From Girardinichthys multiradiatus (Eukaryota; Chordata; Actinopteri; Cyprinodontiformes; Goodeidae), in assembly GCF_021462225.1 (NCBI RefSeq), contig NC_061795.1:3301001-3365000 (forward strand): a stretch of DNA of 64,000 nt, read 5' to 3'. Below the pieces are notes generated by a model. It did not search any database, was not told where the DNA came from, and saw only the letters and a list, made by a program, of their open reading frames with translations. Shown here in pieces: positions 57,094 to 64,000 of the stretch. Made by a program: the position numbers and the translations under genes. Numbering within the stretch: position 1 is the stretch's first letter; the number at the start of each line of letters is the position of its first letter.

Positions 57094-57777
57094 TGTCAGA
57101 GTCTGGTTGTCACCTTGCCTGCTGCTAACATTTTCCACCTCTAGGGGCCGCAGGAGCTGGAGGACCAAGGATGTGACAGGTGCACATCATTGCCTCATCA
57201 ATTCGGAGGACTATATGAGGGCGGCTCACCAGCACTTCTACGCCTGAGTGTTTTTGCCCTCTGTGGTAGTACTACCTGGCCATCTACTTTGAAACCTTGA
57301 AGAATTGTTTTGAAAGATATCCTAACAGCTTGTTTTACCTTGTCTAAGGCACCCAGCTTTGCTCCTCGTTGGAGATCTTTGAAGAATACCTTAGACCACA
57401 GTCTGGACTCTGGATCTTTCCCCGGCTGGCGGCCCACCCTGGAGATTCACCTGTCCGGGGAAGCAAACCCTGTCCACCCACCAACGGTCCCTCCAGGATC
57501 ACCTGAAAAGCCCCAACGGATTCAGCACGGCTTCACTGTTCCCAGACTCGCAACCCTCTCCCCCTGGTGGATCGCCCCACCCGAATAGTAAGCCTAACTG
57601 TTTAGTTGTTCAGTTCCACAATCTGAACTCACCTTGTCATTTTCCCCTTTCAGTCTGACAGCCTGCCTGGTTCCCACGCTCCACGTACATTCCTGAATTG
57701 TAAATAAATTGTTGAATCGTTTCTCCGTTTTGAGTGTTCTCTGCATGTGGGTCAAGTCGGCCTTAAAAACTATGACA
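57094..57777 (+). mobile_element. Probable solo LTR (684 bp)
   Basis: TGTCAGAGTCTGG at the start and TATGACA at the end (TG..CA, with short inverted TGTCA/TGACA tips), flanked by the 5-bp repeat GTTAT (57089-57093 and 57778-57782). AATAAA near 57704 and CTGCATGTGGGTCAAGTCGG close to the end, as in the other LTRs here. TATATGAGG near 57211 may be the TATA box. The Pro-rich small frame at 57310-57588 is not a recognised protein. Confidence 0.68.
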
Positions 57778-57839
57778 GTTATAACAAATGCTTGAGGCTG
57801 TTTTTGCCACCAGGGGTGGCACAACTACTTAGTTGGTTT

Positions 57840-58020
57840 GTTCAAATAACCAGCCAAACAGTGATCATGGCCAGATGAAAAAGAAACCAACCACCAGCAG
57901 ATTTTACGAACCACTTCTACATTTTATATTTATGCAACACAAACATCCAGAACATTACTCAGTTAGAAAACATCTATGTTCATTTGACCTAATGTCCAAA
58001 TATATATGTGTAAGGTAATG
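57840..58020. other. No gene seen
   Basis: Short unique stretch before the LINE; a 61-codon frame at 57833-58018 has no recognised domain. Confidence 0.35.
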
Positions 58021-58025
58021 TGCTT

Positions 58026-58683
58026 AGTCAATCACTTAACCTGGATGGCATTAAATTGACCTCTGATAATAAAGTAAAAACCTTGGTGTTATTTTTGACC
58101 AGGACATGTCATTTAAATCCCATATTAAACAGGTTTCTAGGATTTCCTTCTTTCATCTCCGGAACATTGCCAAAATGAGAAATATCATATCTAGGAGTGA
58201 CGCTGAAAAACTAGTCCATGCATTTGTTACTTCAAGGCTGGACTACTGTAATTCGTTACTATCAGGATGTCCACAAAATGCAGTTAAAAGCCTTCAGCTG
58301 ATTCAAAATGCTGCAGCAAGAGTTCTGATGAAAATTAAAAAAGAGAGATCATATTTCTCCTATTTTAGCTTCCCTTCATTGGCTCCCTGTTAAGTCCAGA
58401 ATAGAATTTAAAATTCTCCTCCTCACATATAAAGCCCTTAATGATCTAGCTCCATCATACATCAGAGATCTGATTGTTCCATATGTTCCTAACAGAGCAC
58501 TTCGTTCTCAGACTGCAGGTTTACTGGTGGTTCCTAGAGTCTCTAGAAGTAGAATGGGAGGCAGATCCTTTAGTTATCAGGCTCCTCTCCTGTGGAACCA
58601 GCTCCCAGTTTTAGTCCGTGAGGCAGACACCCTGTCTACTTTTAAGGCTAGGCTTAAAACTTTCCTTTTTGATAAAGCTTAAA
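58026..58683 (+). pseudogene. Rex1-like RT C-terminal fragment
   Basis: Reading from 58026: LDGIKLTSDNKVKTLGVIFDQDMSF..HIKQVSRISFFHLRNIAKMRN, then HAFVTSRLDYCNSLLSGCPQ and LQLIQNAAARVLMK (to about 58340). A frameshift near 58340-58370 follows, then LHWLPVKSRIEFKILLLTYKALN..YIRDLIVPYV and PLLWNQLPVLVREADTLSTFK to a stop near 58681. These blocks are the classic region after the RT domain in Rex1/CR1-group LINEs. 5'-truncated and frameshifted, so non-functional. Confidence 0.8.
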
Positions 58684-59927
58684 GTTAGAGTGGCTTAGTT
58701 TATCCTGAGCTATCTTCCTTATTTTTTACCTCTGTCTTCTTCCCTCCCTGTTGGTTGGAGTAAGGGGGAGTCAGGTTTAGCCTAAACCGGCTCAGTTATG
58801 GTTGAGGTGCAAACACACCCTCCATTTCTGCTACCTGTATGACCCCTTCTCTTTTCCAATGGTTATAATCAGTCTGACAGAGGGAGGTATCCCAATCCTT
58901 GTGGTTTTTAGTATAACAATGACCATCAGTGGGACCCTTTGTGAGGTGCCTTGAGACGACATTGTTGTAAATAAGCGCCGTTTAACTAAATAATCTGAAT
59001 TGAAACTATCTGTGTAGTTATGCTGCTATAGGCTTAGGCTGCTGGAGGACATAACGACCACTTTCACCCTCTTCGCTACATTCTCACACTACTCTCCAAT
59101 TTTGCATTATTTACTGTTATTTCAGCTTTTAACCTTGTTCTCTCTTTTCTCTTCCTAGAAGCTACACCTGGCCTGGCTCTGTGTCTACCTGTGACACCTT
59201 TCTCGAGAGGGGAATCGTCCGAGCTTCTGCTGGCAACAACTTAATGCTCACTCTCTACCGATGATCCACATAACCCTGTCTTTTAGTGTTTAACCCTTTC
59301 TCTCTCCTAGACATGGAAATTGACTGAGCTTTTACTGTAACTAATTATATGTGCTCTTTTTCAGACTCTAACCTTGAAAACTGGCTCAGAGTTTATCTGT
59401 TCTTTCTTTCTAGGTGAAACGACTAAAGGAGCTACATCCATTAACATTTACTTTTCCTTCCCATAGAAAGGACTCCTGGATCAGTGCTTCTGTGTTATTT
59501 TTGTGTCTCTGCTCTGTTCTCTCAAACCCCCAGTCGGTCGTGGCAGATGGCCGCTCACACTGAGCCTGGTTCTGGTTCTGCTGGAGGTTTCTTCCTGTTA
59601 AAAGGGAGTTTTTCCTCTCCGCTGTCGCTACATGCATGCTCAGTATGAGGGATTGCTGCAAAGTCAACGCCAGTGACTGTCCACTGTCTCTACATGCTCA
59701 TCCGGGAGGAGTGGATGCTGCAAGTCACTGACTGGATGCAATCTGCTGGGTTTCCTTAGATAGAAAAACTTTTTATCCAATTTGAATAAAAATCTAACTC
59801 CGACTGCACTGTTCAATTGTTAGGATTAATTGGAATGTATGTACCTGACTGTTGTGAAGTGCCTTGAGACAACATGTGTTGTGAATTGGCGCTATATAAA
59901 TAAAACTGAATTGAATTGAATTAAGGG
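58026..59927 (+). mobile_element. Rex1/Babar-like LINE, 5'-truncated
   Basis: Carries the C-terminal end of the ORF and a long 3' UTR of about 1.2 kb. It ends GTGAAGTGCCTTGAGACAACATGTGTTGTGAATTGGCGCTATATAAATAAAACTGAATTGAATTGAATT. A very similar end phrase (GCCTTGAGACGACATTGTTGTAAATAAGCGCCG..CTGAATTGAA) also occurs internally at 58948-59008, so the 3' UTR holds two copies of the terminal motif. The 3' end recurs alone at 31440-31556. Confidence 0.78.
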
Positions 59928-60229
59928 TGTAAGGCAGCTGAATCATGTGACAAAATTTGTATACCTCATAATAGTACACCCCATTAAACATTCAGCTCCT
60001 TGTTGAGAAATGTTCAGATTTTAATGTCTAATCCCATTTTTTTATTTATCTCTGAAAAGAAATGGATTTAAATGCAACTGAAAACCACAAAATGACATAA
60101 GCAGAGTGAGGAAAATGGGAAGATACTCTAAGAGCTAGTTATAGCTACTGGTTACATCCTATGATTGACACATCTATCGTAGCCATCTACCACTAACTCC
60201 CATTGATCTCAGAAAAGTTTGCCCAACTC

Positions 60230-60490
60230 GTCACATTCAGCTGTGCGATGTTTGGGGGGTTTCTTGCATGTACAGCCTGTTTCAAGACAACCACAGGATC
60301 TAAAAAAGATTACAGATCTGGTCTTTGACTCATCTCATAGCTTTCATTTTTTTATTCTCAGCCAGTCCTTGGTGGACCTACTGTTTTGGATCATTGTCAA
60401 GTTGCAGGGTGCAGTTTTGATTCAACTTCATTTGTTTTACAGATGGTCATACATTTTCCTCAAGCACCCTCTGTTACAAGGTGGAATTTA
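60230..60490 (-). mobile_element. Possible Tc1-like fragment
   Basis: GGATCTAAAAAAGATTACAGATCTGGTCTTTGACTC..CCTTGGTGGACCTACTGTTTTGGATCATTGTC reads like the complement of the middle of another fish Tc1-like transposase. Possibly the left piece of the relic that resumes at 61275 after an LTR insertion. Weak, by resemblance only. Confidence 0.4.
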
Positions 60491-60746
60491 TGAGGCTGCT
60501 GGCTGTACTGGAAACTTGCCGGTGGTGGAGGTGGTTGAGACATAGGCTGTAATGGAGGTGAGATGCTCATATGCCTCCTCAAACTCAAGAGGAGGAAAAT
60601 GAGAAACCATCATCATAGCTGGAGAAAAGGCATTCTGCTGCCAAACGCTCCCAGGGTCTGTCTGCCTAGGCGACCGCACATAAGAAGAGTTCGGTACATT
60701 TCTCCTCTGAAATGATGTCTGCTGGGTCCACATGACTGGTTCCTTC
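60488..60746 (-). pseudogene. Possible gag start of an LTR retrotransposon
   Basis: Immediately after the LTR on the minus strand comes GAAGGAACCAGTCATGTGGACCC, which resembles the start of gag in fish Ty3/gypsy elements (VDPAD.. in one frame). The longest frame is 81 codons in another frame (MWTQQTSFQRRN.., starting ATG at 60733). No zinc knuckle, protease or other domain is seen; truncated after about 260 bases. The link to gag is an inference from position and a short resemblance. Confidence 0.35.
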
Positions 60747-61256
60747 TGTCATGATGAGTGTTGAGTTAGGACCCAAATGCAGAGAGTAGTGGATATGATA
60801 AGAAGGATTTAATGAAGAACAAACTTACATTTTGACCAGATACAGAAACTCAGGTCATAAGCAGGAAAATGAAGAGCATGGACTCGGGAGACAAACAGGA
60901 GGAACCCGTGGCAAACAATGGAAAACCAGAGAGCTTAAATACTGAGGGAAGTGGAGTGTGGACCAACGAACTGGGAGAGGAGCTAATCAGAAGAAACATG
61001 GAACAGCTGGTGACAAGGGGAGCAGGAAGACTGAGGGAGAGTGCCTTCTTAACCTGATTGAAAAGGGAGTGCAAAAAGTAAACAATGAAACTAAACTAGG
61101 GGAGGTCTATAAGGAAAGATAAATTAAACACATTTAACACAATAACCCAGGAAGTAACAAAACTAAACAGAAGGAATCTAAACTTGAATGAACAGAAAAG
61201 CACCTGGCTGAGCAGAAAAAACAAACACAAAACCCTAACACATATAGATCCTGACA
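60747..61256 (-). mobile_element. LTR, minus strand (510 bp)
   Basis: On the minus strand it begins TGTCAGGATCTATATG and ends CATCATGACA. TATTTAAGC near 60935 and ATTAAATCC near 60810 fit TATA and poly(A)-signal positions. CTGCATTTGGGTCC lies close to the 3' end. Shares the TGTCA..TGACA tips and layout with 57094-57777 and the promoter segment with 56475-57003. No flanking duplication is apparent, as expected if it is one end of a truncated element. Confidence 0.6.
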
Positions 61257-61274
61257 GATAGGTGCTATGATGGT

Positions 61275-62155
61275 GAGCTAGCCAGGTAGAAAAGCATTCC
61301 CAAACCCTGACACTACCACTTTCATGTTTCACAGTTAATATAAGGAGTTTTCCTGGAATGCTGTATTTCATTTATGCCACACATTGCCTCTGTTCTGATG
61401 TCCAAATAATTTAATTTTAGGCACATCAGGCTGAAGGACATTATTTAAGAAGTCCTGGTCTTCGCTCACATTCTCTCTGGTGAATTTCTGATTTGCCTCC
61501 ATGGTTTATTTCTTGGAGCGCCAACATTTCCTCCTTATAAACCTTGTATAGAAGTTCACCTTGTGCAGTCTCTTTCTGATTATATGGGCATGCACATTTA
61601 TATCAACATAAAAAAAATGCCTTCCTTAATTGACATTGTAGGATTTTTGGTGACTTTTGTGGTCTGCTCCTGGGGTTACCTTACTTAAACTGCCAGATCT
61701 GGGCATGTTGGCACTTGTTCGGAATGTCCTCCAGTAGTACTCTAGACTTTTAATTGAAATCTGCCAGTGGAGGGGCGGATTTCAATTTCTTTTCAGACCT
61801 CCTGAAATCAGACTCCTAAGCTGCTAAAATCCTCTTTCTAAAGGCGCAAAACAGCTTTTTTGATCTCATTTTGGTGTTCACTCTCCCTTTATTAGTAAGG
61901 AGCACACCAAACTAAATGTCTGAGATATAAATTGGGCAAACCTCCTTTAAAATGCAGAACACTGCTGCCCTAATCACATTCCCCTGATAAGATGTCCCTA
62001 TGTGTGATTTTATTCATTTTAGATAGGTATAAATGTGGAGGTGTCCTAATTTATTCCTTAGCAATTACGTTTTACAGAAGATTTTAAAAGGTCCTTATTT
62101 TACATGACTGCACCCTCTGAATCAAAATTCTGAAACACAAATTTGCACAAATCAC
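61275..62155 (-). mobile_element. Decayed Tc1-like transposon (another family)
   Basis: The plus strand reads AGCATTCCCAAACCCTGACACTACCACTTTCATGTTTCAC (complement of the VKHGGGS..WGC block), TCTGATGTCCAAATAATTTAATTTTAG and ACATTCTCTCTGGTGAATTTC (SDE and following region), TGTGCAGTCTCTTTCTGATTATA (helix-turn-helix region), and CACCAAACTAAATGTCTGAGATATAAATTGGGC near the end. The order is right for one minus-strand Tc1-like gene. No long frame remains. Confidence 0.65.
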
Positions 62156-62239
62156 AACGGAATGGATTATAGAGTGACAAAAAGTCACCATTGCTCTGGA
62201 CGCCCCAGTAAACTCATCATCCTTTCAATGAGAGTCCAA

Positions 62240-62660
62240 CTTGAACGAGTTTACAACACCCTAACGGGAGGAAGATGTTTTCATCATTTGCCTGGCTTTT
62301 GTCTGTTTCCATTTGTTTTTGAACATTTCACGGCGTTAAGCTCTTTTGGCCACCGCTTATTTCCCCGCAGTGATTAAGCTGGGAGGTTTGCGGTGCAACG
62401 GAGTAAATCCAATTTGGCAACCAAAAGAATAAAGCGGCATTTGTGCTGGACGAGCGCCAGGCTGGTGCTGAGAGAGAACGATGGTATTTAGACGACTGAT
62501 CTATCAGTTGCACTGTGCTAATTTATCAGGATGTGTTCCATTAACCTCTGCAGGAAGTTGAGCCTGGAGTGTGGAGCCTTCCTGCGAGCACGTCAGCTTG
62601 AGAAGAGGAGTCTGACTCGATCAGAGATGTCACATTGTTCAGACTGACGTTCGATATCTT
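62240..62660. other. Candidate conserved noncoding sequence
   Basis: Repeat-free, balanced composition and no long frame. Phrases such as CCGCAGTGATTAAGCTGGGAGG and TGCACTGTGCTAATTTATCAGG look like tissue-enhancer type sequence, but this is only an impression without comparison to other fish. Confidence 0.25.
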
Positions 62661-62664
62661 GCTA

Positions 62665-64000
62665 ATACTTTCCCGCTGCTCATCAGGATTCTGTTTAATC
62701 AGAATGTGTTAACAGTTTTGGTAAATGAATTCAAAGCAGCCTGAGATCAAAAACAAAACATATGACCTGTCAAACTTCCTAAATGTGTTTGTTTTCTTAG
62801 CAGATTTGAAATTACAAATGGCACGCAGAACAATTACTGTATTCCATTTATGTGAATTCATAATAATGGTGTCTGCAGGTCGTTTAGGATCTTAATGTAA
62901 TCACAGTAATATATTAATGATCTGGTATCTTTACTCTTCACTTTATCTGTGAATGTCAGAGCTAATAAAGTCTGATAAGCATGATTGTTCAATGGTCCTC
63001 TGAAATGAGGCTTTAACAGACATTTTTTTATTTTATCCTTGATCCTAAGTGAGTTGTTAAAGCTCAGTGTGATGTATAATTTTCAACTTTTTGATGTTCC
63101 ACCTTGAGCTAAGGATAAATTGTGATTAAAGTAACTTAAGTCCCTCACTGTGTTGAGCCAAAAAGTGCCTACAGTCCTTTTTTTTTTTAAATTACAAGTT
63201 TTGTCACTTTTGTCTAACATTACAATGTTAAAATCCTCCTCTTACAGCACATTGATTTATCTCCCAACCAACACAAGGCGATGAATTCACGGCACACGAC
63301 ATTACTGCTCACTCAAGGCTGTCTGGGGAGAAATTATAATGCCTGAAGGTGTCTGTGAGTTAAATCCACAGAGCAGATGCACGACAAATGTGGAATTCAA
63401 AGCGCAATGAAACTTCTCTCTCCAAAGCACAGCAGACTCTATGGAGACAAACTGCTAATGGTACAAAGCAGAGTTCTGGGAGTTTCCAGTAACAAGAAAA
63501 ATGAAACACAATTAAACTGGGATTTTTTGTGACTATTTCTCAAGCTGTCCTCATGACAATGACAGATGACGGAGAAATCTTCAGATACAACCAGCTAAAT
63601 CGGTCGGATCTCTGTCAGTTTTAGTCGAAGTGGAATTAAAGGTTTCCCATTCACATACTGTACACTTCGTAGGGAATAAATGTCACTGTACTTTTTTGGT
63701 GTCGGAGGGTGGAATAATTATGATTCCATGATTTTTAACAGAAACAGTGTGCACAAAATTACATTTATTGAAGATTTCCTGTTGTTGGATGGGTGCAAAA
63801 ACTTGTTATCAATCATGTAAAAACTTTGTGTTGCAAGGCACCTGAACTATGCCTTCCTCCCTGTGTGTGTGAGATCATTGTTATCTCTGTGTGAACCAGC
63901 CTCCTTTCCGTCTCACACACACACACCCTGTCTGAACTGTCTGTTGAACTGTGTATATAAATAAAGAGATAGGGTGTCAAAACTTTGTAGTTTCACTGCA
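62665..64000. other. No gene seen
   Basis: Unique sequence to the window end. 63240-63480 is complex and ORF-free. GTGTATATAAATAAAGAG near 63952 combines TATA-like and AATAAA motifs and could belong to an LTR extending past the window edge, which cannot be judged here. Confidence 0.35.

Noticed and set aside
57310..57588. 92-codon Pro-rich frame as a gene
   Set aside because: Lies wholly inside the 57094-57777 LTR-like unit and has no domain; probably chance in GC-richer LTR sequence.
63850..64000. LTR at the window edge
   Set aside because: TATATAAATAAAG is suggestive, but the right end is outside the window and no TG..CA unit or duplication can be defined.

Overview
The window reads as intergenic or deep-intronic DNA of a ray-finned fish, most likely a percomorph teleost. 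The evidence is the repeat complement: several Tc1-like transposon families, RTE-, L2- and Rex1-type LINEs, hAT and Harbinger elements, tRNA-headed SINEs and LTR elements, all in an AT-rich background with vertebrate-style CpG decay. I found no convincing host protein-coding exon, no true tRNA or rRNA gene and no CRISPR array. Nearly every long reading frame belongs to a mobile element.

Layout: 0-9 kb holds a Rex1-like LINE relic, a SINE with a 12-bp target-site duplication (TSD), a fold-back MITE, a decayed Tc1-like element and a broken 2.9-kb L2-type LINE. 9-17 kb holds a Tc1-like relic, an RTE fossil, a young Tc1 element (family A, copy 1) that landed in an older Tc1-like relic, and a tRNA-type SINE with a 15-bp TSD. 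17-21 kb is nearly empty. 21-26 kb holds Tc1-like relics interrupted by a hAT MITE and a SINE fragment, then a probable solo LTR. 27.3-30.3 kb is a Harbinger-like element split by family A copy 2. 31.8-33.6 kb is a retroviral-type LTR plus tRNA-Ile primer-binding site, facing a 98%-identical inverted copy. 34.1-34.8 kb is a hAT MITE. 35-40.4 kb is mostly empty. 40.5-43.7 kb is a Tc1-like relic split by an unclassified 1.9-kb element. 44.2-48.5 kb is a Tc1-like relic followed by an RTE-type LINE with one unbroken 969-codon ORF and a 13-bp TSD. 49.8-54.2 kb holds two relics of a common Tc1-like family, the second split by a near-complete Tc1 element of family B. 55-62 kb holds a SINE, Tc1-like relics, three LTRs and a Rex1-type LINE 3' end. 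The last 1.8 kb is unique sequence.

The genes do not form pathways. What can be read is an insertion history: old Tc1-like relics served as targets for younger Tc1, hAT, SINE and unclassified insertions. The two strongest leads are the inverted LTR/primer-binding-site structure at 31.8-33.6 kb and the unclassified element at 41.06-43.0 kb. Family names rest on remembered consensus features, since no database search was possible.
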